Source: an uncultured Brachyspira sp.
Lineage (GTDB): Bacteria > Spirochaetota > Brachyspiria > Brachyspirales > Brachyspiraceae
Assembly: GCA_934725655.1 (NCBI GenBank)
Contig: CAKVCJ010000050.1
Location: 1 to 9,774 of the forward strand
Reading direction: 5' to 3'
Length of the DNA: 9,774 nt
Below are positions 1 to 6,701 of this stretch, piece by piece. The notes beneath the pieces were generated by a model. That model had not been told where the DNA came from. It worked only from the letters and a program-made list of their open reading frames with translations, and searched no databases. A program made the position numbers and the translations under genes. Each line of letters starts with the position of its first letter. Position 1 is the first letter of the stretch.

Positions 1-2
1 AT

Positions 3-155
3 GATGTAGTTACTTCAACAATAGAAGAGTTAAATGATTCTAATAAAGTAAATGAAATAGCAAGAATGATAACAGGAAAAGAGATAACAGAAGCGAGCAT
101 AAAGCATGCTGAAGAATTGTTAGAGCATGCCAAAAAGTCATCGGAGTTATTTTAG
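3..155 (+). CDS. recN: DNA repair protein RecN, C-terminal end (5' truncated by window edge)
   Basis: Frame 3 is open from the window edge to TAG at 153-155 and encodes 50 residues. They contain the stretch NEIARMITGKEITEASIKHAEELLEHAK, which matches the end of RecN, where bacteria carry a pattern like 'R.EEIARMLGG..IT..T..HA.ELL'. RecN is an SMC-like ATPase that acts in the cytoplasm in double-strand-break repair; its Walker motifs would lie upstream, outside the window. The gene runs toward the minus-strand operon ending at 595, so the two units converge. The last two bases of the stop codon are also the first two bases of a repeat element (154-333). The call rests on one short conserved tail, but that tail is distinctive. 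Confidence 0.82.
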   Translation, partial: DVVTSTIEELNDSNKVNEIARMITGKEITEASIKHAEELLEHAKKSSELF

Positions 156-333
156 TATATATCTAAACAACTATATTTTGTCAATTTATTTATTTTTATA
201 AAAATTTCATCAACTTTTTTGTCGCTCAAAAAACTTTTTGTCCTTCGGGCACGCTTCGCAGGGGGCTAGCCACCGCAAACAATAAAATTTAAAAATAAAA
301 TTTTGACAAACTTAAAAATTTTCAGTATATACT
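154..333. repeat. MITE-like repeat element 1 with imperfect ~31-bp terminal inverted repeats
   Basis: The left end (154-184) and the reverse complement of the right end (303-333) agree at 21 of 31 positions by hand alignment. The outer 8 bases (AGTATATA) and the inner 8 (TTTGTCAA, 177-184, against TTGACAAA, 303-310) are perfect. The interior is AT-rich around a GC-rich core at about 238-276. No open reading frame of useful length is present, so this is a non-autonomous, palindromic type of element. It starts inside the recN stop codon. Its right end is shared with the left end of the next element. Calling it mobile is inference. Confidence 0.6.
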
Positions 334-337
334 GAAA
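320..337. repeat. Perfect 18-bp palindrome at the junction of the two repeat elements
   Basis: TTTCAGTATATACTGAAA reads the same on both strands. It sits where the right end of element 1 and the left end of element 2 overlap. It may mark a transposition or duplication junction, or be a protein-binding site. A diverged half-copy (TTTTCAATATATAC) occurs at 578-591. Confidence 0.75.
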
Positions 338-368
338 CAACTACATTCTGTCATAAATTTTTTTTCTT

Positions 369-394
369 CAACTTTTTCCCGCCGCAAAAAGTTG
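369..394. repeat. Hairpin, 9-bp stem (possible terminator for either convergent unit)
   Basis: CAACTTTTT (369-377) and AAAAAGTTG (386-394) are perfectly complementary around the loop CCCGCCGC. A six-T run follows at 408-413. An alternative fold pairs 386-395 with 404-413 with one mismatch, placing Ts at the 3' edge of the stem. On the minus strand the stem is followed by A-rich sequence. A role in ending recN transcription is possible but not shown. Confidence 0.4.
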
Positions 395-487
395 CAAAAA
401 GTGCAAGTTTTTTCAGCTTTATATATTTTGGATATGTATAAAATGTAATGTAATATCTATATTTTGGCTAAAAATGCAGTCTTTTTG

Positions 488-510
488 CTTCTTTGTGCCA
501 ACAAAAGAAG
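488..510. repeat. Small hairpin in repeat element 2
   Basis: CTTCTTT (488-494) pairs with AAAGAAG (504-510) around the loop GTGCCAACA. It lies five bases before the GC-rich hairpin at 516-534, so the two could form a structured RNA block if read through from recN. Confidence 0.45.
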
Positions 511-515
511 TGGGG

Positions 516-534
516 TCTGGGGCAAAGCCCCAGA
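516..534. repeat. GC-rich hairpin, 8-bp stem with AAA loop
   Basis: TCTGGGGC (516-523) and GCCCCAGA (527-534) form a perfect stem, by far the most GC-rich structure in this AT-rich region. No U-tract follows directly on either strand, so it is not a textbook intrinsic terminator. It could still act as a transcript 3' stabiliser for the converging units. Confidence 0.6.
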
Positions 535-594
535 TATAAAAACAAAAATATAAATTTATTTTTGACAAACTTAAAAATTTTCAATATATACCTA

Positions 595-1104
595 TCAATA
601 AGCCTCATAATGAATTTTGCTTGGTTCAAATCTCTCAGGCATAGCTACTTCACCGTCAGGATAGCCAACAGCAACTATTCCAAGAGGTTTTATATTATCT
701 GGTAAATTAAACAATTTTATAATATCATTCATTCTCTCTTCACGAGGCGCCACTCCAAGCCATACGCTTCCCAAATCTTTTGACTTACAAGCAAGCATTA
801 AATTTTCTATTGCCGCAGAACAGTTTTGCTGCCAATAAAGTTTTCCAGATTCATCAGATAAATCACCGCATACAATAACAGCTAAAGTTGCAGTATATAG
901 CATCTTAGCATAAGGATGAACGTCTGCTATTTTATCTAATGTCTCTCTTTTCTCTACAACTATAAACTCCCAATTTCTTCTATTGTTTGCAGAAGGAGCA
1001 TACATAGCAGCTTTTAAGATATATTCTATCTTTTCTTTTTCTACTGCCTTGTCTTTAATATATTTCCTTATGCTTCTTCTTGTAAATAAAATATCTTCTT
1101 GCAT
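595..1104 (-). CDS. Nitroreductase family flavoprotein (small, FMN-dependent)
   Basis: The 169-residue product fits the short single-domain nitroreductases, which use FMN and NAD(P)H to reduce nitro compounds, quinones or similar acceptors in the cytoplasm; the real substrate is unknown. Visible family features are the N-terminal FMN-phosphate motif RRSIRKY (residues 9-15), the APSANNRRNWEFIVV block (36-50), a central helix NCSAAIENLMLA, GSVWLGV, and the C-terminal KPLGIVAVGYP. In the second block the usual Q-P of 'N.QPW' is R-N. The ATG at 1104 is preceded by GGGGGGAC ending 6 bases upstream, an unusual but purine-rich ribosome binding site. It is the last gene of the probable operon, 39 bases after the CbiB-like gene. 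The BluB subfamily was considered because of the cobalamin-like neighbours, but its typical signature is absent. Confidence 0.88.
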   Translation of the reverse strand: MQEDILFTRRSIRKYIKDKAVEKEKIEYILKAAMYAPSANNRRNWEFIVVEKRETLDKIADVHPYAKMLYTATLAVIVCGDLSDESGKLYWQQNCSAAIENLMLACKSKDLGSVWLGVAPREERMNDIIKLFNLPDNIKPLGIVAVGYPDGEVAMPERFEPSKIHYEAY

Positions 1105-1143
1105 AAAAAAGTCCCCCCATATAAATAATTAAATAATAATTTA

Positions 1144-2124
1144 TTAAAATATTATAACACTAAACAACATAAATAATAATTTCAAAACAATTAATACAAC
1201 TAAAGCAACTATAGCCCCCATAATGAGTATCTTATTAGATGCTACTATATGGCTGGATTCCAATTTATTAACAGCATCTCCAACTAAAATTCTATCATGA
1301 ATCTCAGAATCCTTGAAATATTCTCCGCCAAGCTCTATATCCAAAGCCCCCGCAACAGCACACTCTAACCTAGCCTTATTATCATTTCCATCTCTCTTAA
1401 AAACTCTAAAAACCTTTTTAACATCATACCCCAAAAGAAAATCCGCAGCAGTATATGATAAAAATGAAAATATAGAAGGTACCATATTAACATAGTATGC
1501 CAAATTAATATTAAACACTCCGTATTTATCTTTAGCTCTATTCTCATCTATAGCAACATTATTGTCTGATGATATATCAGAAAGCATACATAATATTTTA
1601 TATATAAAACAAAGAGGTATGCCTCCCACAAGAAAGAAAATAGAAGTATATATATAATCTTCTGCCACGCTAATAGAAGAATATTCTATAGTTTTTTTTA
1701 CAATATTTTCTCTGTCAATATCATGAACATCTATATTAGTACTTTCTTTTAAAATTTCTTTTGCAATGTTTAAATCTGTATATTTAATAGAAGAATATAT
1801 TGAATCGCTCACCTCAAAAGGCTTTCTTATTCCTATGATAATATATGCCGCTATAAGCTCTATTATTATCCCTAATAAAAAATGAACTTTATATAAAAAA
1901 TAAAATAAAAAATATGACACAACAAAAGAAATAGATAAAATTATTAAAGATACTATTATCCCTAAAATAAACTCTAAAGTTTCATTATTTTTATAAACTT
2001 TATCTTTTAATAAAGATTGCAATTTTGCTATTGGAATCTTTATATATTGAAATATATCAATTTTAAACTTATACACAAAAATATTTAAAAGAAATGATAT
2101 AGGAAGTATTAATAAAGTTTGCAT
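1144..2124 (-). CDS. CbiB/CobD-family membrane protein with degenerate signature motifs
   Basis: The 326-residue membrane protein has hydrophobic segments near residues 1-18, 50-78, 82-99, 158-180 and 303-326. From about residue 117 it follows the layout of CbiB (adenosylcobinamide-phosphate synthase, which attaches aminopropanol phosphate to the corrin ring): D-L-x-x-A-K-x-x-L, then T145/E147, GGIP (167-170), YK (175-176), YG (201-202), N213..P216, and AVAGALDIELGG (256-267). Its length is normal for the family. The N-terminal 'GDP...PHPVR' motif is missing. By alignment the 'AENTSDG...P' block reads SSISVAEDY..S, the 'NTLDSMVGY' block reads CMLSDISSD, and 'PNAGWPEA' is not recognisable. It may be an inactive or repurposed paralogue. 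A GGAA lies 10 bases before the ATG, a weak site. The gene begins 19 bases after the CobC-like phosphatase gene. Family membership is fairly firm; function is not. Confidence 0.7.
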   Translation of the reverse strand: MQTLLILPISFLLNIFVYKFKIDIFQYIKIPIAKLQSLLKDKVYKNNETLEFILGIIVSLIILSISFVVSYFLFYFLYKVHFLLGIIIELIAAYIIIGIRKPFEVSDSIYSSIKYTDLNIAKEILKESTNIDVHDIDRENIVKKTIEYSSISVAEDYIYTSIFFLVGGIPLCFIYKILCMLSDISSDNNVAIDENRAKDKYGVFNINLAYYVNMVPSIFSFLSYTAADFLLGYDVKKVFRVFKRDGNDNKARLECAVAGALDIELGGEYFKDSEIHDRILVGDAVNKLESSHIVASNKILIMGAIVALVVLIVLKLLFMLFSVIIF

Positions 2125-2143
2125 AAAATTAATTTCCGTTATT

Positions 2144-2734
2144 TTATAATAAAATTTTCTCTATTATTTTTAAATTATTATTTTCTATAATTTCGGTAAG
2201 ATATCCGCAACCATTAGGTAAAAGATAATCATAAAATGGAAGTTTTTCTATGTTATATTTATCTAATATAGTCATAATTATTCCGCCATGTGTAACTACT
2301 GCAGTATAGTTTAAATTATTTTTTTTCATATCTTCTATTATATTTAAATATACATTATAAACCCTATTAAAAAAATTATCAGCTAACTCTCCATTAGGCA
2401 CTTCGCTTCTCCAAGAACTCTTAATAAACTCTTTATAATAAGAATTATCCTTAAGCTCATTATAAGTCATACCCTCAAAATCTCCAAAACATCTCTCTCT
2501 TAAATCATTTAAAACTTCATAATCCATATCATCAAAATATATCTTAGCCGTCTCCACACACCTTTTCATAGGGCTTGAATACAATTTCTCAAAAGGTTTA
2601 TATTTCTCTATTTTACTTTTATTTTTTAATAAAGCGTTTATACCCTTCTCCCAAAGCGATACATCTGTAGAGCCAAGCCATTTCTGCTCGGCATTATTTT
2701 TGGTTTGCCCATGCCTTATAAATAAAATTTTCAT
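2144..2734 (-). CDS. Histidine phosphatase superfamily protein, CobC/phosphoglycerate-mutase-like
   Basis: With the ATG at 2734 the protein has 196 residues. It carries the full branch-1 histidine phosphatase active site: RHGQTKNN (R7, nucleophile H8), SSPMKRCVETA with R58, an acidic residue in LRERCFGDFEG (E80), and VVTHGG with H149. The W.G.TDVSL and PNGE features resemble the CobC (alpha-ribazole phosphatase) and general GpmB-like groups. The next gene downstream is a CbiB-family protein, so a link to cobalamin nucleotide-loop chemistry is possible, but small phosphatases of this family have many substrates. An in-frame ATG at 2746 would add four residues. I prefer 2734 because GGAG at 2741-2744 lies 6 bases before it and would itself be part of the longer reading. 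The gene starts 17 bases after the patatin-like stop. Confidence 0.85.
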   Translation of the reverse strand: MKILFIRHGQTKNNAEQKWLGSTDVSLWEKGINALLKNKSKIEKYKPFEKLYSSPMKRCVETAKIYFDDMDYEVLNDLRERCFGDFEGMTYNELKDNSYYKEFIKSSWRSEVPNGELADNFFNRVYNVYLNIIEDMKKNNLNYTAVVTHGGIIMTILDKYNIEKLPFYDYLLPNGCGYLTEIIENNNLKIIEKILL

Positions 2735-2740
2735 TTGATG

Positions 2741-2744
2741 CTCC
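2741..2744 (-). promoter_or_regulatory. Ribosome binding site that decides the phosphatase start
   Basis: GGAG on the minus strand is 6 bases upstream of the ATG at 2734, an ideal spacing. The alternative ATG at 2746 overlaps this site (ATGGAG) and has only AT-rich sequence before it. Confidence 0.65.
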
Positions 2745-2751
2745 ATGTTTT

Positions 2752-3642
2752 TTAATCATCTATTTTCAAATCATCTATAGCTCTATATAATTTACTTTTT
2801 AATCTTCTTCTTTCATCATAACTTTTGATATTATAATCTTTAATTTTATCACTCATATAATTAATCTCATCTTCCATACTTTTAAACTCAAACACCGCTT
2901 TCAAGATTTCCATAGTATCAATATATCCCCTCTCTATCCTATACATAGCCCCATCTAAACTAAAATCTAATCCTCCATTAGTAAAAGTACCTATATCTTC
3001 ATTAGGAATTATCTCATAAACCTTACAAGTTTCAGATTTCTCTACTATAGCATCTCTATATAAATTAACTACAATAATTTCATCGCAGCCATATTCATAT
3101 AAAGGCGTAAGAGGCAAATTATTTCCATTTAAAAACTCAACTCCCCCATCAATATAATTAACCCCATTAATCTTCTGCCTTCCAAATATTATTGGTATAG
3201 CACTCGTAGCCATCATTATCTCTTTTATCTCTTTTACACTTTTTCCATTTAATTTGAAATACTCAACATCAATGCTATGCAAATTAACTGCCGCAGCATA
3301 TATTGGATACTCGCAATTTGATACAGTTTCTATATTCAAATATTTATCTATAATCTCAAGAAGCCCCTCCCTGCTAAATATTCCATTTGCCGATATGCTT
3401 TTATTTTTACTATCTATCTTCTTTGTGGATAATATCTTATCTTCTATTTCATTAGTCCAAATATGCTCTGCTATAGCGTAATCATTCTGTGCCATTAAAC
3501 ATGCATTAAGTACCCCTACAGAAGCCCCAGATATAGCCTTTATTTGTCTGTCAATATTATATTCTTTTAAAGCCTTCCATACACCTATCTCATAACTTCC
3601 AAGTCCGCCGCCTCCTCCTAAAACTAATCCTAATTTATTCAT
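2752..3642 (-). CDS. Patatin-like phospholipase family protein
   Basis: The 296-residue protein has the complete patatin fold signature: a glycine-rich oxyanion loop LVLGGGGGLGSYEIG (residues 6-20), the nucleophile elbow GASVG with S41, and the dyad aspartate in YIDGG with D165. Patatins are serine-aspartate acyl hydrolases that cleave phospholipid or other lipid esters. There is no signal peptide, so this is probably a cytoplasmic or membrane-surface enzyme. The oxyanion loop normally reads GGGxR/KG; here Leu14 (codon CTT, 3601-3603) replaces the basic residue. The C-terminal ~60 residues are charged and helical. The ATG at 3642 is preceded by GGAG (3651-3654) at 8 bases. It lies 27 bases after the upstream coiled-coil gene and just before the phosphatase gene, so the three are likely co-transcribed. 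Natural substrate unknown. Confidence 0.9.
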   Translation of the reverse strand: MNKLGLVLGGGGGLGSYEIGVWKALKEYNIDRQIKAISGASVGVLNACLMAQNDYAIAEHIWTNEIEDKILSTKKIDSKNKSISANGIFSREGLLEIIDKYLNIETVSNCEYPIYAAAVNLHSIDVEYFKLNGKSVKEIKEIMMATSAIPIIFGRQKINGVNYIDGGVEFLNGNNLPLTPLYEYGCDEIIVVNLYRDAIVEKSETCKVYEIIPNEDIGTFTNGGLDFSLDGAMYRIERGYIDTMEILKAVFEFKSMEDEINYMSDKIKDYNIKSYDERRRLKSKLYRAIDDLKIDD

Positions 3643-3669
3643 TATATAATCTCCAAAAAATTATAAAAC

Positions 3670-5154
3670 CTATTTAATCTTACTTAAATAAAGTCCCCAA
3701 AAATCATTCAAAAAATCTAAATACTCTTTTTTATTATCATCTTTAGTCTTCTCTATTTGCTTAGATATTTTATCCTGATATTTTTTTGTTTTGTCATAAA
3801 GCTCTTTTAATCTGTTTTTATATCTATATAATTCTTTATTATTAGAATGCTCTTCAAAATATTTATTTAAATATTTCATAGATTTATCATATTCGCTTTT
3901 CATTAAATATACCTTTGCAATTTCTTTGTAGTCTTTAGTTTTGGATACTTCTTTTATTAATATTTTGTATATAGACTCCAACTTCATATTTGAAATCTCT
4001 TCATTATTATCTTTTATCTTACCGCATTCCAATATAACTTTTAAATATTGTTTTGAAGAATAATATTTTTTTATTAATTCTAAACTATTTTCTAAACTTA
4101 TAGCTGGAGTTTCTATTTTTGTTGATATTATCTTCAATTCATTCATTATTAAAACTATAAGCTCATAATTATTAATAGTTGTTTCATAATTGAAATTTGA
4201 AATATTTTTTCCGTATTCTTTTATCAAATCAAATTTTATATCTGTTATATTTGATTCTATATTTGAAGATGTAAGTTTCTCCAATATAGATGATACTATA
4301 TAGCTTTCTTCACCATTTAACTTTTCTAATTTTTTTACAGCACCAAGTATTGGAATAAATATTTGCGCTGCATCATTATTAATATCAATTGCAGAAAATA
4401 TCTTATCTATTAAATAAGGCTTCTCCATTAATTTAAAATAAAAATCTTTTAAACATATACTGCCTTCTAACTTTATATCAAAATCAAATAATATAGACTT
4501 AATCATAAAAATATTATCTTTAAATACAAAATTATCTCTTTTATTATTTGAAGTTATGCTATGATATAAATCATTAGATAAGCATATCAGTCTCTCTATA
4601 TCATCCATTTCAATATATTTTAAGCCATTATACTCCAATATATTTTTAGCCGCTTTGAACTCTAATAACTGAACCTTTTTCTCTATATTATCTATTCTAT
4701 TTGATTGCTCATCTATCTTATTTAATAAAACATTAAATGACTCCCGCACATTTTCGCATACAGCTACTAATTCTTCATCTATATCTTTTTCTATATTATT
4801 GAGTTTGTTATTTAAATATATTATTCCCTCATAAGTTATTTTATTTTGTCTGGCTAAAGTTTCTATCATTTTAATAGAAGCATTTTTTACTATAGAATAA
4901 TTATAATCAATTTCGTATCTTATCTTTCTGTTTTGTCCTGTAATTGTATTTAGTATATTTTTAATAAATCCCTGATTAGCAATAAATTGTGTCCTAGATT
5001 TAGAAGCGCTCAATGATGATACAGCATCCATTGTAAGTTCTGTTAGTTTAGAATAATTATTTTTATATTCATCTACATAATTTTCTATATATTCTTCTAT
5101 TATTTTTTTATCAGATTCTTTTATCTTATTTTCATAGGAAATAGTTAAATTCAT
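3670..5154 (-). CDS. Large helical coiled-coil protein, possibly RdcB/YjcZ-like; function uncertain
   Basis: The product has 494 residues from the ATG at 5154. It has no signal peptide or membrane segment, so it should be cytoplasmic. Residues about 35-83 hold a conserved-looking block: L-T-x-x-A-V-S-S-L, then SRTQFIANQG, ITGQNRKIRYEID. It is followed by 'LARQNKITYEGIIYLNNKL' and a coiled coil at about 115-165. From memory this resembles proteins named diguanylate cyclase regulator RdcB (YjcZ-like), but I could not check that. The last ~120 residues are TPR-like paired helices (ELIKKYYSSKQYLKVILECGKI; YKEIAKVYLMKSEYDKSMKYL) ending in a lysine-rich tail. No catalytic motif is visible, which fits a scaffold or regulator. 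A GTG at 5160 extends the frame by two residues, but it overlaps the ribosome binding site. It is the first gene of the probable operon leading to the patatin gene. Confidence 0.8.
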   Translation of the reverse strand: MNLTISYENKIKESDKKIIEEYIENYVDEYKNNYSKLTELTMDAVSSLSASKSRTQFIANQGFIKNILNTITGQNRKIRYEIDYNYSIVKNASIKMIETLARQNKITYEGIIYLNNKLNNIEKDIDEELVAVCENVRESFNVLLNKIDEQSNRIDNIEKKVQLLEFKAAKNILEYNGLKYIEMDDIERLICLSNDLYHSITSNNKRDNFVFKDNIFMIKSILFDFDIKLEGSICLKDFYFKLMEKPYLIDKIFSAIDINNDAAQIFIPILGAVKKLEKLNGEESYIVSSILEKLTSSNIESNITDIKFDLIKEYGKNISNFNYETTINNYELIVLIMNELKIISTKIETPAISLENSLELIKKYYSSKQYLKVILECGKIKDNNEEISNMKLESIYKILIKEVSKTKDYKEIAKVYLMKSEYDKSMKYLNKYFEEHSNNKELYRYKNRLKELYDKTKKYQDKISKQIEKTKDDNKKEYLDFLNDFWGLYLSKIK

Positions 5155-5159
5155 GCACA

Positions 5160-5165
5160 CTCCTT
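5160..5165 (-). promoter_or_regulatory. Ribosome binding site that decides the start at 5154
   Basis: AAGGAG on the minus strand sits 5 bases before the ATG at 5152-5154. The in-frame GTG at 5158-5160 uses the last G of this site and so cannot be served by it. This supports the ATG start. Confidence 0.75.
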
Positions 5166-5176
5166 AAAGTGTTTTT

Positions 5177-5205
5177 ATTATACTATTTTTGTAATTTTTT
5201 CACAA
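5177..5205 (-). promoter_or_regulatory. Sigma-70-type promoter for the five-gene operon
   Basis: On the minus strand TTGTGA (5200-5205) is followed by 17 bases and TATAAT (5177-5182). The -10 is perfect and the -35 matches 4 of 6. Transcription would start about 5170, giving a leader of only some 15 bases before the ATG at 5154. No comparable promoter was seen in the short gaps further down the operon. Confidence 0.65.
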
Positions 5206-5300
5206 TAAACATAAATATTTTTCAATATTATAACTTAATTAAGAAATTAGTATTTTTAAATCATATAATCAAAAATAATTATAATTAATTTTATGAATTA

Positions 5301-6701
5301 TTATTTATTTATAGGAACTCTCAAAAATATTTCCGAACCTATTGAAAGTACATTGCTGTCAAGTTTATTCCATGCTTTAATCTCAGCAATATCTACTTTG
5401 AACTTTCTTGCTATAATCCAAAGAGTATCTCCAGCTCTTACATGATACATTATATCTTTATATTCATAATCAGGCGGCGGCAAAGATTCAAAATAAACAA
5501 ATTTACCCTCTCTTATTCTCTCTTGCTCTTCTTCATATTGAGCCAAATCCACCTGCTTAGCATTATCAAGCCCTTGAATAGGAATCATTACCTGCTGACC
5601 TATATTTAAATTTCTTGATTTTAATTTGTTTATCTCAACAATAGCCTGCATAGGCACATTATAAAACCGAGATAAATGCGAAAGCGTTTCATTCATTTTT
5701 ACTTCATGTCTTCTAAATGTTACCCTCTCGGATGCCGGAATCTTACCGAAAGTATCATAAAATAACTGCTCTTTTCCTTCAGGTATTCTTAAAGGATAAC
5801 GCACCATACATGGAGGAGTTACCCCTCTTGCTAAATGCGGATTAAGTGCTTTTAAATCTTCTGTTTCAGCATCTATCATATCTGCTATTATAGATAAATC
5901 AGCCGCATCATCAACATAAACTAAATCACCCTCTGGAAAAACTACTTTAGGCTTGTTAATCTTAAATCCAAACTTCTCTGGGTTTTTTGCTATAATAACA
6001 GAGGCTACATATTTAGGTATATACTCTTCAGTTTCTTTAGGAAGCACCTTAGCCCTAAGCAAATCATAAAAATTATTGCTTTTCACTTGCCTAATAGCTT
6101 TAGATATTCTTCCGCCTCCTGCATTATATGCTATTAATGCAATAACCCAAGATTTAAAATTTTCATCAAGCCTCATCAAATGCTCAGCCGCCGCCTTAGT
6201 AGAACGCTCGGGGTCAAACCTATCATCAGACCAATAATTAACTTTTAAATTATATATAGCTCCCGTCATAGGCATAAACTGCCAAAGCCCAGCCGCCCCA
6301 GCATGCGAAACAGCCTGCGGATTAAAACTGCTCTCTATTATAGGTAAATAAGCTAAATCTTCAGGAACCCCCTTCTCAGCAAATACCTGTTTTATATAAG
6401 GCAAATATATCTGTGCCCTGTCAATAATCTTTTGCATATGAGGACGCCAGCTTCCCTGATACCTCTCCAAATAATAAGAAACTCTCTCCGTACGGAAATC
6501 ATCAACATTAAAGCCCCTAAGCTCCACTACTTTGATATCGCTGCCAAGTGCCTCTCCATAAACCGTAAGCTCATAAAGATTAACACCATCTAAACCCTTT
6601 CGCAGATACAAGTCAAAAGTATCGCATGAGTTCACAAACAAAATCAAAACTATTAAAAATATAGCTAATATGCTTTTTCTTTTTAAGACTTTTATTTTCA
6701 T
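5301..6701 (-). CDS. mltD: MltD-like membrane-bound lytic transglycosylase lipoprotein with LysM repeats
   Basis: The 466-residue protein begins with a lysine-rich start, a hydrophobic stretch and FVNSC with Cys26. This is a loose lipobox of the kind spirochaetes tolerate, so it is probably an outer-envelope lipoprotein. Residues about 100-230 form the SLT domain: catalytic Glu123 in PIIESSFNPQAVSHAGAAGLWQFMP, then ALIAYNAGGGRI and EEYIPKYVASVIIA. It would cleave peptidoglycan glycan strands to 1,6-anhydro products. A degenerate LysM-like segment (about 268-308, with LNPHLARGVTPP) precedes two clear LysM repeats near 332-376 and 418-463, which bind glycan. This order matches MltD. The ATG at 6701 has no clear Shine-Dalgarno sequence before it and I find no convincing promoter. 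The gene appears to be a single unit, with 140 bases to the next operon and a divergent gene upstream. Confidence 0.92.
   Translation of the reverse strand: MKIKVLKRKSILAIFLIVLILFVNSCDTFDLYLRKGLDGVNLYELTVYGEALGSDIKVVELRGFNVDDFRTERVSYYLERYQGSWRPHMQKIIDRAQIYLPYIKQVFAEKGVPEDLAYLPIIESSFNPQAVSHAGAAGLWQFMPMTGAIYNLKVNYWSDDRFDPERSTKAAAEHLMRLDENFKSWVIALIAYNAGGGRISKAIRQVKSNNFYDLLRAKVLPKETEEYIPKYVASVIIAKNPEKFGFKINKPKVVFPEGDLVYVDDAADLSIIADMIDAETEDLKALNPHLARGVTPPCMVRYPLRIPEGKEQLFYDTFGKIPASERVTFRRHEVKMNETLSHLSRFYNVPMQAIVEINKLKSRNLNIGQQVMIPIQGLDNAKQVDLAQYEEEQERIREGKFVYFESLPPPDYEYKDIMYHVRAGDTLWIIARKFKVDIAEIKAWNKLDSNVLSIGSEIFLRVPINK

Larger units (their letters stand above)
324..592. repeat. MITE-like repeat element 2, tandem with element 1
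   Basis: The left end (324-354) matches the left end of element 1: 154-183 and 324-353 agree at 25 of 30 positions. The right end (560-591) matches the right-end sequence of element 1 (301-332) at 31 of 32 positions. Within element 2 the two ends form an inverted repeat with 20 of 31 matches. The interior differs from element 1 and carries three hairpins (369-394, 488-510, 516-534). The element stops 2 bases before the nitroreductase stop codon at 595-597. The two elements together fill the whole 440-base gap, and no gene is seen there. Confidence 0.6.

Noticed and set aside
516..534. GC-rich hairpin as an intrinsic terminator
   Set aside because: No U-tract follows the stem on either strand, so it is listed only as a hairpin.
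154..592. CRISPR array
   Set aside because: There are only two long, diverged units with inverted ends and no short regular repeats or spacers.
493..705. Open frame of 70 codons on the plus strand across the repeat and the nitroreductase end
   Set aside because: It runs through a hairpin region and antisense to a well-supported gene, with no protein-like pattern or ribosome binding site.
595..1104. Nitroreductase as BluB (dimethylbenzimidazole synthase), given the CbiB- and CobC-like neighbours
   Set aside because: The APSANNRRNW block and the short length fit general nitroreductases, and the BluB-type signature around the first helices is not seen.
1313..1547. Short open frames on both strands inside the CbiB-like gene
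   Set aside because: They overlap a full-length gene with family motifs and have no independent support.
2752..3642. Patatin gene as a CBASS-type effector (anti-phage system)
   Set aside because: No cyclic nucleotide synthase or other defence gene is present in the window.
5158..5160. GTG start for the coiled-coil protein
   Set aside because: The codon overlaps the AAGGAG ribosome binding site; the ATG at 5154 has correct spacing.
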